Shown here in pieces: positions 8,584-16,890 of a DNA stretch of 64,000 nt (position 1 is its first letter; every line of letters starts with the position of its first letter). The DNA is taken from contig CANNFU010000008.1 of the NCBI GenBank assembly GCA_947503965.1, forward strand, positions 62,001 to 126,000, written 5' to 3'. A program made the translations under genes and the position numbers. Source of the DNA: an uncultured Paracoccaceae bacterium (GTDB lineage Bacteria; Pseudomonadota; Alphaproteobacteria; Rhodobacterales; Rhodobacteraceae). Under the pieces are notes generated by a model. The model was not told the origin of the DNA, ran no database searches, and was given only the letters and a program-made list of their open reading frames with translations.

Positions 8584-9641
8584 GGCTCAAGCCCCAGCAT
8601 TTTGCGGTTGCGCGCGGTATAGGTCGCGGCCCCGGCAAAATCGTCAAACGCCTTATCCGTCACGTCGATGATGTGGCGCGCTATGAAAGGTGCGCCTTCG
8701 GCTGCACCTTGCTCCGGCGACTTCAGGCAGCATTCCCATTCGAGAACAGCCCAGCTGTCATAGCCATATTGCGCCAGCTTTGCGAAGATACCGCCAAAAT
8801 CCACCTGCCCGTCACCAAGCGACCGGAAACGCCCGGCGCGGTCCGTCCAGCCTGCATAGCCGGAATAGACGCCCTGCCGGCCCGTCGGGTTGAATTCGGC
8901 ATCCTTGACATGAAAGGCGCGGATGCGGTCGTGATAGAGGTCGATGAACTGCAGATAGTCCAGCTGTTGCAGCAGAAAGTGCGACGGATCGTAATTGATT
9001 GCGGCGCGCGCATGTCCATCAAGCGCATCCAGAAAGCGTTCCCATGTCGCGCCATCAAAAACATCTTCGCCGGGATGAATCTCATAGGCGATGTCGACGC
9101 CGTGATCGTCGTAGATATCAAGGATCGGCCGCCATCGCTTGGCCAATTCACCGAACGCCTCTTCGATCAGCCCCGCGGGGCGTTGCGGCCATGGGTAGAG
9201 ATAGGGAAAGGCCAGTGAACCGGTGAAACTGACCGACACATCAAGGCCAAGATTGCGGGACGCCTTCGCGGCGAGCGTCATTTGCTCGACGGCCCATGCC
9301 TGCCGCGCGGCTGGTTTGCCGTGCACCGCCGCAGGTGCGAAAGCGTCAAAAGCGAGATCATAGGCGGGGTGTACGGCGACGAGCTGACCTTGCAGGTGGG
9401 TGGAAAGCTCTGTGATCTCAACGCCAGCATCAGCACAGGTCCCCTTGACCTCGTCACAATATGCCTTGCTGTCCGCTGCCAGTTTCAGGTCGAACAGACG
9501 ACTATCGAATGTCGGGATCTGCACACCCTTGTAGCCAAGGCCCGCGGCCCAATGCGTGATCGCCTCAAGGCTATGGAACGGCGCCTCGTCACTAGCGAAT
9601 TGCGCCAAAAACAGACCGGGGCCTTTCATGGTAGCAGCCAT
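8580..9641 (-). CDS. Sugar phosphate isomerase/epimerase-like TIM-barrel protein
   Basis: A 353-residue protein of the xylose-isomerase-like TIM-barrel (AP endonuclease family 2) fold. Likely metal ligands are visible in order: IAYEIHPGED (Glu), NYDPSHF (Asp/His), FHVKDAEF (His/Asp) and VLEWECC (Glu). The start at 9641 (MAATMKGP) follows AGAGGGAAACACC; an in-frame start 18 codons upstream would overlap the hairpin region between genes. It sits between the binding-protein gene and the dehydrogenase, a common pairing in which isomerase and Gfo/Idh enzymes process an imported sugar. Confidence 0.9.
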   Translation of the reverse strand: MAATMKGPGLFLAQFASDEAPFHSLEAITHWAAGLGYKGVQIPTFDSRLFDLKLAADSKAYCDEVKGTCADAGVEITELSTHLQGQLVAVHPAYDLAFDAFAPAAVHGKPAARQAWAVEQMTLAAKASRNLGLDVSVSFTGSLAFPYLYPWPQRPAGLIEEAFGELAKRWRPILDIYDDHGVDIAYEIHPGEDVFDGATWERFLDALDGHARAAINYDPSHFLLQQLDYLQFIDLYHDRIRAFHVKDAEFNPTGRQGVYSGYAGWTDRAGRFRSLGDGQVDFGGIFAKLAQYGYDSWAVLEWECCLKSPEQGAAEGAPFIARHIIDVTDKAFDDFAGAATYTARNRKMLGLEP

Positions 9642-9670
9642 GGTGTTTCCCTCTTGCAGAAGTACGGATG

Positions 9671-9703
9671 TCCGGGGCGCAAGTCCTGTCGGCACGCCCC
9701 GGA
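9671..9703 (-). promoter_or_regulatory. Intra-operon stem-loop after the binding-protein gene
   Basis: Perfect 9-bp arms TCCGGGGCG (9671-9679) and CGCCCCGGA (9695-9703) around a 15-nt loop, in the gap between the substrate-binding gene and the isomerase. No T-tract follows on the minus strand. An RNA-stabilising or attenuating hairpin that keeps binding-protein mRNA in excess is therefore more likely than a full terminator. Confidence 0.55.
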
Positions 9704-9721
9704 CCGGGAGGACGCCTTACA

Positions 9722-10660
9722 TCAGTATGGCGAATCCGGGAAGTAGAACGCCGCAGCATTGTCCGACGTGATCAGCGGCGAGGCCAGATTGAAGGTCCCT
9801 TCCACCGGCCCGTTAGATATGAACCGTGCAACGGTCAGATCAATCGCTGTGGCGATCATAGATGGCGGATAAAGCACCGTTGCCGGGATCGATGTATCAC
9901 CGTCTGCCACACCTTTGATCACCGCTGAGGCACCACCGCCACCGACAAGGAACATCTCATCCTCACGCCCCGCTTCGCGGATCGCTTCAAGCGCACCAAG
10001 GGCCATGTCGTCGTCGGCTGCCCAGACCGCGTCGATCTCGGGGAAGCGGACAAGATAGTCCTGCATGACCTCGAACGCGTCGTCGCGCGACCAGTTGGCA
10101 TGTTCGGCAGCCATCAGTTCAATGCCGGAGCCTGCGATCGCCTCTTCAAAGCCCTGCATGCGCTGATCGTCGATGACCGTCGGGATACCGCGCATGGCCA
10201 CGACCTTGCCCGCACCGTCAAGCGCGTCGATCATGTATTCGCCAGCCGACCGGCCAAAGCCCACATTGTCGCCTGCCACATAGATGTTCTGGATCGATGG
10301 ATCGGTCAGGCCGCGGTCAACGACGGTGATGAAGGCACCACTTTCGGCGACCTGTGCGACCGGATCGGTCAGCGGGTCGGACTCGAATGGCAGGATCACC
10401 AGCGCGTCAATGTTCTGAACCGCGACAAGGTCTTCGAGCGCGTTGGCTTGCTCAGTGGCTGAACTGGCGGTCGCGATGACGATATCAAGGCCTTCATGCG
10501 CGGCTTCGAGCCGGCGTTCAGCCTCTGCCGCGTGCCAGTTCAGGCCACCGGCCCAGCCGTGCGTTGCGGCGGGGATCGATACGCCGATGGTGATATCCTC
10601 TGCCATTGCAGCGGTTGATGTGATCGCGATGGCGGCCACTGTGGTAAACAAGCGTGTCAT
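9722..10660 (-). CDS. Sugar ABC transporter periplasmic substrate-binding protein (ribose-type, Peripla_BP_4)
   Basis: A 312-residue secreted protein. The signal peptide MTRLFTTVAAIAITSTAAMAE is followed by the typical first strand ITIGVSIPAATHGWAGGLNWHA. Further blocks fit the RbsB-like two-lobe fold: DALVILPFESDPLTDPV, FITVVDRGL and AVWAADDDMALGALEAI. It binds a sugar and delivers it to the permease encoded next downstream of the ATPase gene. GGGAGGAGACCC before the ATG is a strong ribosome binding site. The ligand cannot be named from sequence. Confidence 0.93.
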   Translation of the reverse strand: MTRLFTTVAAIAITSTAAMAEDITIGVSIPAATHGWAGGLNWHAAEAERRLEAAHEGLDIVIATASSATEQANALEDLVAVQNIDALVILPFESDPLTDPVAQVAESGAFITVVDRGLTDPSIQNIYVAGDNVGFGRSAGEYMIDALDGAGKVVAMRGIPTVIDDQRMQGFEEAIAGSGIELMAAEHANWSRDDAFEVMQDYLVRFPEIDAVWAADDDMALGALEAIREAGREDEMFLVGGGGASAVIKGVADGDTSIPATVLYPPSMIATAIDLTVARFISNGPVEGTFNLASPLITSDNAAAFYFPDSPY

Positions 10661-10689
10661 GGGTCTCCTCCCGTTATGTTTGCTTGGTG

Positions 10690-11694
10690 TCAGGATTTGC
10701 GGCGCAGACCGCGTTGCAGGAACACGGCTGCGATGATGATGACGCCTTGGACAGCGCCGTTGAGGTAGTTCGAGATCAGATCGGTGAGGTTGAGGATGTT
10801 GCCGATCAGGGTCAGGATCAGCGCACCCGCGATAGTGCCGCCGATGCGGCCATATCCGCCCTTCAAAAGCGTGCCGCCGATGATGACCGCCGCAATCGCC
10901 TCAAGCTCCCACAGAACGCCAGTGGTGGCAGACGCCGACCCCAGACGCGGAACATAGACGATCGTGGCGAGCGCAACGCATGCCCCCTGGATCATGAAGG
11001 CATAGACCTTGATCCGGTCGGTATTGATGGCCGAATAGCGGGCGACATCCTCGTTCGCGCCGACCGACTGCACGTGGCGTCCGAAAGCGGTGTTGTTCAG
11101 CACCAGCCAGCCAAGGATCGCCGCCAGCGCAAACAACAGGACTGGGATCGGCAGACCGAAAATGTCGCCGTAGTAGACGGGCCGGTAGAGGGCACGTACC
11201 TCACGGTCAAGGCTGAGCGTACCACCATCAGCCAGATAGGTCACAAGGCTGCGGTAGATGCCCATGGTGCCAAGGGTCACGATGAAGGCCTCGATCCCGC
11301 CGCGAGTGATCAGGATCCCGTTCAGCCAGCCCGCCGCACTGCCGATCAGCGCGCCAGCCATGATGCCGACAACGACGATCAGCCAGATCATGTCGGTCAT
11401 GCCGAGCATCCAGTTCATCAGCATGATCATGACACCGGCCGTGAAGGCCGCCATGGACCCGACGCTCAGGTCGATCCCACCGGATGAGATCACGAAGGTC
11501 GCGCCGATGGCGATGATCCCGATGAAGGCGGATCGCGTGAGGATGTTCAGCAGGTTGCCCGACGACAGGAAGTTTTCGTTCAAAAGGCTGCCTATGATCA
11601 GCAGGACAACCAGCGCTGCCAGAGGGCCCAGCAGTTTCCAGTCAAGTCCTGCCAGCAAGCCCGGCTTGGTCTGTTGTGCGGTCGTATCCGTCAT
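10690..11694 (-). CDS. Sugar ABC transporter permease (RbsC-like)
   Basis: A 334-residue membrane permease with eight to ten spans. The typical blocks are SSGGIDLSVGSMAAFTAGVM near the N-terminal third, the repeat of VGANEDVARYSAIN, and LGSASATTGVLWELEAIAAVIIGGT, all characteristic of the ribose/galactose-type permease family. I choose the start at 11694 (MTDTTAQQ): it is preceded by GAGGGAACGCCA and lies just after the ATPase stop at 11705, whereas a longer frame would overlap that gene. It presumably forms a homodimer with the tandem ATPase. Confidence 0.93.
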   Translation of the reverse strand: MTDTTAQQTKPGLLAGLDWKLLGPLAALVVLLIIGSLLNENFLSSGNLLNILTRSAFIGIIAIGATFVISSGGIDLSVGSMAAFTAGVMIMLMNWMLGMTDMIWLIVVVGIMAGALIGSAAGWLNGILITRGGIEAFIVTLGTMGIYRSLVTYLADGGTLSLDREVRALYRPVYYGDIFGLPIPVLLFALAAILGWLVLNNTAFGRHVQSVGANEDVARYSAINTDRIKVYAFMIQGACVALATIVYVPRLGSASATTGVLWELEAIAAVIIGGTLLKGGYGRIGGTIAGALILTLIGNILNLTDLISNYLNGAVQGVIIIAAVFLQRGLRRKS

Positions 11695-11704
11695 TGGCGT
11701 TCCC

Positions 11705-13219
11705 TCACGCTGCGCGTTCGGACACAAGGCCCGAGGCGTAGCGCATGATTGTTTCTTCGTTGATGTCGTCACCGGTCAGACAGCCAGTGACCATGCCGTT
11801 GTGCATAACGACGACGCGGTGGCTCAGCCCGATGATCTCGGGCAGTTCGGACGACAGGACGATCACGCCCCGCCCTTCGGCTGCCAGATCGGCAATGAAT
11901 CCGTAGATCTGCGCCTTTGCACCCACGTCGATGCCGCGTGTCGGTTCGTCGATGATGATGATCTGCGGATTGGCTTCGAGGATTTTGGCCAGTAGCAGCT
12001 TCTGCTGGTTTCCACCGGACAGGCTGCCCGCCGCCATTTTCGGCGATGCCGCCCGCAGATCGACCGCCTGCGTTCCGGCGTCATATGCCGCCCGCTCTGC
12101 CTTCCGGTCCAGAAACGGTGTTGCGAACTTGTCGAGCGCGAACAGAGAGAAGTTCCAGACAAGATCATTGGCCAGCAAAAGCCCCTTGCCCTTACGGTCT
12201 TTTGTCAAATAGGCGATCCGGTTGGTCTTCGACTCTGCAACGCTATCAAACGTGCAAGCCTCGCCATTCAGCCGCAATGTCCCGTTTTCAATGGGATGAA
12301 GACCAATGATCGCTTCCATCAGCGCAGTCCGCCCTGCGCCCTGTAGCCCAGCGAAACCCAGAACTTCGCCGCGTCTGAGGTCGAAACTCGCGCGACGTAC
12401 GCTCGGTGCAGAGACCTCTTCGACCTCCAGCAGTGTTTCTGCCGAGGGCGCCGACATTTCGGGGTAGAAATCCGACAACTCGCGACCGACCATCATGCGC
12501 GCCATGTCGTCGGGGCTGATACCGTCGGCGGACACTGTCGTTACATGGTTGCCGTCGCGCAGCACCGTGATCCGGTCTGCGATCGCTTCGACCTCATCAA
12601 GCTTGTGAGAGATGAAGACGATCCCGACGCCTTCCGCCTTAAGCCGTGCAACCAGCGCGAAAAGCGACGCGGTTTCGGCCTTTGTCAGCACTGCTGTCGG
12701 TTCATCAAGGAACAGGACCCGCGCCTTGCGCGACATCGCCTTCGCAATTTCGACCATCTGTTTGTCGGCGACCGGCAAGCTGGCGACCTGTGCCGTCACG
12801 GGGGCCGCGCAATTCAACTGATCAAGCAGTGCACGCGCTTCGATACGCATCGCCGCCTTGTTGAGAAACAGGCCCTTGCGCCGCTCCCGCCCTAGGAAAA
12901 TATTTTCCTCAACGGTGCGAAGCTCCGCGAGATTGAACTCCTGATGGATCAGCACGATCCCCGCATTCTCCGCATCTGCGACGGTGGCAAAGGCAACGGC
13001 CTTATCGTCCAAGGCAATCGTTCCTTCACTCGGCTGCACCAGGCCGGAAAGGATCTTGACCAATGTCGATTTGCCTGCGCCGTTTTCCCCCAACAGCGCA
13101 TGCACTTCGCCAGCGCGGATCTCGAAATCAACACCGTGCAGAACTTCCACCGGCCCGTAGGACTTGCGCAGGCCGGTTCCGCTTAGCAAGACGGCTGGAT
13201 GCGTCGTTTGCGGCGCCAT
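11705..13219 (-). CDS. Sugar ABC transporter ATPase, tandem nucleotide-binding domains (RbsA-like)
   Basis: A 504-residue cytoplasmic ATPase with two fused ABC domains. The first has an intact Walker A (LLGENGAGKSTLVKIL) and Walker B (VLFLDEPTAVLT). The second has the degenerate P-loop typical of this family (GFAGLQGAGRTALMEAI) with a good signature and Walker B (LSGGNQQKLLLAK, IIIIDEPTRGIDVGAK). The start at 13219 follows AAGGGAGGAAAC; the 14 codons upstream overlap the operator region. It is first in the operon and divergent from lacI across two operators. Confidence 0.94.
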   Translation of the reverse strand: MAPQTTHPAVLLSGTGLRKSYGPVEVLHGVDFEIRAGEVHALLGENGAGKSTLVKILSGLVQPSEGTIALDDKAVAFATVADAENAGIVLIHQEFNLAELRTVEENIFLGRERRKGLFLNKAAMRIEARALLDQLNCAAPVTAQVASLPVADKQMVEIAKAMSRKARVLFLDEPTAVLTKAETASLFALVARLKAEGVGIVFISHKLDEVEAIADRITVLRDGNHVTTVSADGISPDDMARMMVGRELSDFYPEMSAPSAETLLEVEEVSAPSVRRASFDLRRGEVLGFAGLQGAGRTALMEAIIGLHPIENGTLRLNGEACTFDSVAESKTNRIAYLTKDRKGKGLLLANDLVWNFSLFALDKFATPFLDRKAERAAYDAGTQAVDLRAASPKMAAGSLSGGNQQKLLLAKILEANPQIIIIDEPTRGIDVGAKAQIYGFIADLAAEGRGVIVLSSELPEIIGLSHRVVVMHNGMVTGCLTGDDINEETIMRYASGLVSERAA

Positions 13220-13240
13220 GTTTCCTCCCTTAGAAAGCAA

Positions 13241-13256
13241 ATGTAATGCTTTACAT
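13241..13256. promoter_or_regulatory. LacI-type operator, copy 1
   Basis: ATGTAATGCTTTACAT has perfect arms ATGTAA/TTACAT around TGCT. It lies 22 bp upstream of the ABC operon start codon. An identical copy starts exactly 20 bp further on, so dimers bound at the two sites would face the same side of the helix. Confidence 0.8.
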
Positions 13257-13260
13257 GGCA

Positions 13261-13276
13261 ATGTAATGCTTTACAT
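13261..13276. promoter_or_regulatory. LacI-type operator, copy 2
   Basis: Identical to the copy at 13241-13256 (ATGTAATGCTTTACAT), lying between the ABC operon and the divergent lacI gene (start 13349). The CG-poor centre differs slightly from the GC-centred LacI/GalR consensus but keeps its symmetry and length. Confidence 0.8.
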
Positions 13277-13348
13277 TTTGGACTGTAAAGAAGAATAATA
13301 GCCCGGTGACACAGAACGAACTAAGCCGTTGGCACAAAAGGGAATTGA

Positions 13349-14386
13349 ATGAACAAGCGCGCCACGATTGGAGATGTTGCCCAACTTGCCGGTGTATCGA
13401 CGGCCACTGTCAGCCGGGTTCTTCACACACCTGAGCTTGTCTCCGATTCTACACGCAAAGCCGTTCACAGCGCGATCAACAAGACGAACTACACGCTCAA
13501 CCTTGCAGCCCGCAATCTTCGCCAACAACGGTCCAATGCGATCGTCGTCCTCGTCCCGGATATCGGCAACACCTTCTTCTCGGAAATCCTTGCGGGGATC
13601 GAACGCGTTGCTTCTTCCGCGGGTCAGACCATCCTGATCGGTCATACCGCCCACGACCAGTTGCGCGAAGAGAAGTACCTCAACAACCTCCTCAATAGCC
13701 AGGCCGATGGCGCGCTATTATTGAATGGTCACTTGCCAGACTCCGTTGCAGCCAAGATCCGTGAAACACCAGGGCGTCGCCTTCCGATTGTCTCGGTTTC
13801 GGAAGCCCTCGCGGACCAGATCGTGCCGCATGTGGGTATCGACAATGCCGGTGCAGCAGCCTTGGCAACGCAATATCTGCTCGACCACGGACATCGACAC
13901 ATCGTCCACTTGCGGGGCCCAGCAAGCAACATTCTGACGGGTCAACGTACCAGCGGCTTCGCGCGCACCATGAAGGCGGCTGGCCTTCAGGTGTCACCTG
14001 ACATGCTTCTCGATGGCGATTTTACAATCGAAAGCGGTATTGCGGCAGCCGCGGTCTTGATCGCAGCGGGATTGATGCCGGACGCGGTATTCTGTGCAAA
14101 CGATGAAATGGCCATTGGGCTGATGTCACGTCTGGCAGAACACGGCATTCGCGTCCCCCAAGATGTATCAGTCATCGGATTTGATGACATTGCTTTCTCC
14201 AGAACGGCCCAGCCCGCCCTTACGACGATCCATCAGCCACGGGCCGAAATCGGAGAGCGTGCAACACAGACACTGCTTGAGCTGATTGCAGGTGACACAG
14301 ACGTAGGCAACTTGATCACAACTCTGCCTGCTGATCTTGTCGAGCGGGCGAGCGTCGCGCCACATCAAAGGTTCACAGCAACGTAG
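13349..14386 (+). CDS. LacI-family transcriptional regulator of the sugar ABC operon
   Basis: A 345-residue regulator. The N-terminal helix-turn-helix (ATIGDVAQLAGVSTATVSRVL) and hinge (NLAARNLRQQRSNAIVVLVPDIG) are followed by a periplasmic-binding-protein-like effector domain (DAVFCANDEMAIGLM, SVIGFDDIAFSRTAQPALTTI). It diverges from the transporter operon, and two identical 16-bp dyads lie between them. It is therefore most likely an autoregulated repressor, released by the imported sugar or a metabolite of it. Confidence 0.93.
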   Translation: MNKRATIGDVAQLAGVSTATVSRVLHTPELVSDSTRKAVHSAINKTNYTLNLAARNLRQQRSNAIVVLVPDIGNTFFSEILAGIERVASSAGQTILIGHTAHDQLREEKYLNNLLNSQADGALLLNGHLPDSVAAKIRETPGRRLPIVSVSEALADQIVPHVGIDNAGAAALATQYLLDHGHRHIVHLRGPASNILTGQRTSGFARTMKAAGLQVSPDMLLDGDFTIESGIAAAAVLIAAGLMPDAVFCANDEMAIGLMSRLAEHGIRVPQDVSVIGFDDIAFSRTAQPALTTIHQPRAEIGERATQTLLELIAGDTDVGNLITTLPADLVERASVAPHQRFTAT

Positions 14387-14599
14387 CCCACGCGCGTAGT
14401 GGTTGGTTCCATTCTCGGTCCTTGCTAAGCGAGCAAGTGTGGAACAGTGTCTGGTGATCAGTATTGGCGACTGTTGTGACCGTGCTGTCGTCGATCGTAT
14501 CTTTCAGAGTAACGATAACTGATGGATTGGATGCCCCTCCTGCTGGTCCGCAAAGTAAACAGTTGCACCAAAATCGGTACAGAAACAGCAGGAACGAAA

Positions 14600-14683
14600 A
14601 TGACGGAAGCACATCTTATTGGGATCGACATCGCCAAGCGCGTTTTTCAGGCACATGTCCTCGGCAGTTATGCTGGGACATAG
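14600..14683 (+). pseudogene. IS110-family transposase, N-terminal fragment
   Basis: About 22 codons from the ATG at 14600 read MTEAHLIGIDIAK then RVFQAHVLG, the conserved first strand of the IS110 transposase (RuvC-like DEDD domain, with GIDIAK carrying the first Asp). The similarity stops at about 14664 and the frame ends at 14683, inside the tail of the neighbouring reductase gene. The rest of the element is gone. The preceding 200 bp downstream of lacI hold no gene and may include the element's leader. Confidence 0.7.
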
Positions 14684-15213
14684 ATCAGCCGGAGAGCTTC
14701 TTCGCCAATTCTATCACTCTCAACCAGCTTCATCTTCGGACGGGCTTCCTTAAAAAATGGCTTTCCGCTACCCAACACGACGGGGCGAAGGTAGATATGG
14801 TATTCGTCGATAAGGCCAAGTTGACCCAGACTGTTCGCCAAGTCCGGGCCCGCGACTTGTATTTCGCCTGCAATCTCGCCTTTCAGCTTGCAGGCAAGTG
14901 GCTCTAGGGCGCCGGTGACGAGCGTCGCGTTGGGGCCAACGCTTTCCAGGGATCGCGAGATAACCCATTTCGGCATCGCACGCCACGCCTCGGCAAACGC
15001 CCGCAAATCGTGGCTCGTCGCTGGGTCATGCTGATCCCAGTCATCACTGTCCCAATACCGCATCACCTCGTACATACGGCGACCATAGATGCTTCCGCTC
15101 ACACGTTGCGTCTGGTCGATGAAATGCCGGAACAAGTCGGCTCCGGGTTCGAAGGCTTCGTGGTCGACGTAACCGTCGAGCGACTGGTTCATTCCAAAAA
15201 CGAATTTCGCCAT
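14668..15213 (-). CDS. RibD C-terminal/DHFR-like reductase (paralogue A)
   Basis: A 181-residue protein of the dihydrofolate-reductase-like family related to the RibD reductase domain. It starts MAKFVFGMNQSLDGYVDHEAF (conserved SLDGY), has IYGRRMYEVMRYW, and a nucleotide-binding tail GEIQVAGPDLANSLGQLGLIDEYHIYLRPVVLGSGKPFF. These enzymes are usually NADPH-dependent reductases of unknown physiological substrate. The 3' end overlaps an IS110 transposase fragment by a few codons, so the last residues may be altered. It is divergent from paralogue B across a 27-bp palindrome. Confidence 0.9.
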   Translation of the reverse strand: MAKFVFGMNQSLDGYVDHEAFEPGADLFRHFIDQTQRVSGSIYGRRMYEVMRYWDSDDWDQHDPATSHDLRAFAEAWRAMPKWVISRSLESVGPNATLVTGALEPLACKLKGEIAGEIQVAGPDLANSLGQLGLIDEYHIYLRPVVLGSGKPFFKEARPKMKLVESDRIGEEALRLIYVPA

Positions 15214-15267
15214 GAAAAGCCTTTCTCCGGGACAAGTCGTACCGATCGTTCAAGGCCACCGTAGTCC

Positions 15268-15294
15268 AAACTGATTGCAAAACGCAATCAGTTT
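15268..15294. promoter_or_regulatory. 27-bp perfect palindrome, probable HxlR operator
   Basis: Perfect 11-bp arms AAACTGATTGC (15268-15278) and GCAATCAGTTT (15284-15294) flank AAAAC. The site is midway between the divergent reductase genes (starts 15213 and 15332). The HxlR regulator in the plus-strand transcript is the obvious ligand. Confidence 0.75.
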
Positions 15295-15331
15295 TTGTAT
15301 GATTTACTCATTCAAGAAGAGGTTCAGCAGA

Positions 15332-15886
15332 ATGAGGCGACTTGTAACCTGGGATTTGATGACTCTGGACGGCTGCTTTGAAGGGGCGACGCCCTGGTCG
15401 CTGGAGTTCCACACAACCGTTTGGGGACACGAACTCGAAACCTATTCGCTGGAACAGCTCGACGAAGTCGGCACCTTGCTCTTCGGCCGTCGGACGTTCG
15501 AAGGTATGGCCGACTACTGGTCTCACGAGACAGGGGCCATCGCAGACCGCATGAACGCGGTCGAAAAGATCGCGGCGACCCGGAACGGCACGGACAAGAC
15601 TTGGTTGAATGCCCGGATTATGCAGGGCGATATCACCGATCACATCGAGGCACTGAAGGCCGAGGATGCGAAGGACATCTTCGTCTTCGGCAGCGCCGAT
15701 CTGACGGCAACGCTTCTGGAAAAGAAGGCCGTCGATGAAATCCGCCTGTGTCTCGTTCCGGTCGTGCTCGGCGGTGGCAATCCGCTGTTCAAGGGTGATG
15801 GTGTCCACAAGGACTTCAAGCTAATCGAGTGCAGACCATTCGCCTCCGGCGGCGTACTACTTCGCTACGCACGCGCAGATGCCTGA
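15332..15886 (+). CDS. RibD C-terminal/DHFR-like reductase (paralogue B)
   Basis: A 184-residue member of the same DHFR-like fold as the gene at 14668, but only distantly similar. It starts MRRLVTWDLMTLDGCFEGATPW (the SLDG-type motif is TLDG here), has LLFGRRTFEGMADYW, and ends with IFVFGSADLTATLLEKKAVDEIRLCLVPVVLGGGNPLF. The start at 15332 follows AAGAGGTTCAGCAGA; the frame extends 19 codons upstream, but that part would reach into the operator region. It overlaps the HxlR gene by eight bases, so enzyme and regulator are co-transcribed. Confidence 0.9.
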   Translation: MRRLVTWDLMTLDGCFEGATPWSLEFHTTVWGHELETYSLEQLDEVGTLLFGRRTFEGMADYWSHETGAIADRMNAVEKIAATRNGTDKTWLNARIMQGDITDHIEALKAEDAKDIFVFGSADLTATLLEKKAVDEIRLCLVPVVLGGGNPLFKGDGVHKDFKLIECRPFASGGVLLRYARADA

Positions 15887-16394
15887 GCGTTCGGGCTGTC
15901 CGATCAATCTCGCCACGGAAGCGCTCGGCGACCGGTGGAGCATGTTGCTCTTGCGCGACATCATGTTCGGAGATCAACGGACTTTCCGGGGATTGCTTAC
16001 CAACTCCCTTGAAGGGATCGCCACAAACATTCTTGGCAGCCGATTGAAGAAGTTGGTGGCCGAAGGTTTTCTGACGGCGGAGGCCGACCCCGATCACAAA
16101 CAGCGGACGATCTATTCGCTAACAGAGAAGTCCATCGCGCTTTTGCCCGCGATGATCGCGCTTGGGGCGTGGGGGCGACAGTTTCTGCCGGTCACCCCGG
16201 AATACGCGATCCGAAATCAGGTGCTAGAAGAGGGCGGAGGCGAAATGCAGCAGGCCTTCATGGACGAATTGCGGGAACGCCATCTTGGCATACAAAATAG
16301 CAGAAGCGGGCCACCGGTCTCGGAGCAGCTTCGGGCCGCCTTCGAAGAGCTGGCGTCGGCGCAAGAGAAACATAAGACTGAACGGAAAACATAG
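15879..16394 (+). CDS. HxlR-family transcriptional regulator
   Basis: A 171-residue winged-helix regulator with the classic HxlR opening CPINLATEALGDRWSMLLLRDIMFG (Cys7, possibly redox- or electrophile-sensing), then FRGLLTNSLEGIATNILGSRLKKL (recognition helix) and the wing LTAEADPDHKQRTIYSLTEK. The C-terminal extension beyond residue 110 is longer than the minimal family. It overlaps the upstream reductase by eight bases. With the palindrome at 15268 it probably controls both reductase genes and itself, perhaps in response to reactive aldehydes or quinones, as known for HxlR/YodB-type proteins. Confidence 0.9.
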   Translation: MPERSGCPINLATEALGDRWSMLLLRDIMFGDQRTFRGLLTNSLEGIATNILGSRLKKLVAEGFLTAEADPDHKQRTIYSLTEKSIALLPAMIALGAWGRQFLPVTPEYAIRNQVLEEGGGEMQQAFMDELRERHLGIQNSRSGPPVSEQLRAAFEELASAQEKHKTERKT

Positions 16395-16449
16395 TGCCGA
16401 AGTTTCTGACCATCGGATACGGAGATCGCGCCGGCTATGATCGAACGCC

Positions 16450-16471
16450 AGAGGCGAGGCTACATGCCTCT
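16450..16471. terminator. Weak hairpin between convergent hxlR and the nqr operon end
   Basis: AGAGGC (16450-16455) and GCCTCT (16466-16471) can pair, lying between two converging transcripts. There is no strong T-tract on either strand, so termination is only possible. Confidence 0.3.
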
Positions 16472-16491
16472 ACAACTCCCCAGAACTCGGC

Positions 16492-16890
16492 TTAACCCCA
16501 GTTGTCATTCATGGCACGCAGCACATCGGCGCGGCTGATCTGTCCGACAAGACGTCCCTCTTTCGTCACTGGAAACCGCCGATAGACGCTGTTTAGAAAA
16601 GCCTTGGTCGCCGTGACAATGTCTGTGTCTGCATCCAGCGTTTTAACATCAGCGGACATATGTTGCGCAACGGTTCCTCCCCATTCACGGTAGTAACTGG
16701 CCTCAAGCGCGGCCTTCAGGCAGTCCTTTTTGGACAGAACGCCTACAAGATCACCGGTCTTGCCGACGACGGGCGCGCCCGATATGCGGCGGTCCAGCAA
16801 TACGTTCATGGCGCGGTTAATCTCCATCTCGGGGGACAGCGTTATCAGATCAGTCACCATGTAATCAGCGACGCTTTGTGCCGTTTTCAT
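16492..16890 (-). CDS. CBS-domain-pair protein
   Basis: A 132-residue protein consisting of two CBS motifs (VADYMVTDLITLSPEMEINRAMNVL... and VAQHMSADVKTLDADTD...FLNSVYRRFPV). Such pairs bind adenine nucleotides and often regulate an associated enzyme or transporter. The start at 16890 follows AAGGAGACAACCC and its ATG overlaps the nqrM stop (ATGA), so it is the last gene of the nqr operon. An upstream in-frame extension would lie within nqrM and is not coding for this protein. Energy-charge sensing linked to the Nqr complex is an attractive but unproven role. Confidence 0.88.
   Translation of the reverse strand: MKTAQSVADYMVTDLITLSPEMEINRAMNVLLDRRISGAPVVGKTGDLVGVLSKKDCLKAALEASYYREWGGTVAQHMSADVKTLDADTDIVTATKAFLNSVYRRFPVTKEGRLVGQISRADVLRAMNDNWG

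Noticed and set aside
14464..14907. Plus-strand frame spanning the IS110 fragment and the reductase gene
   Set aside because: Most of it is the antisense shadow of the reductase. Only the IS110-like codons from 14600 have family similarity.
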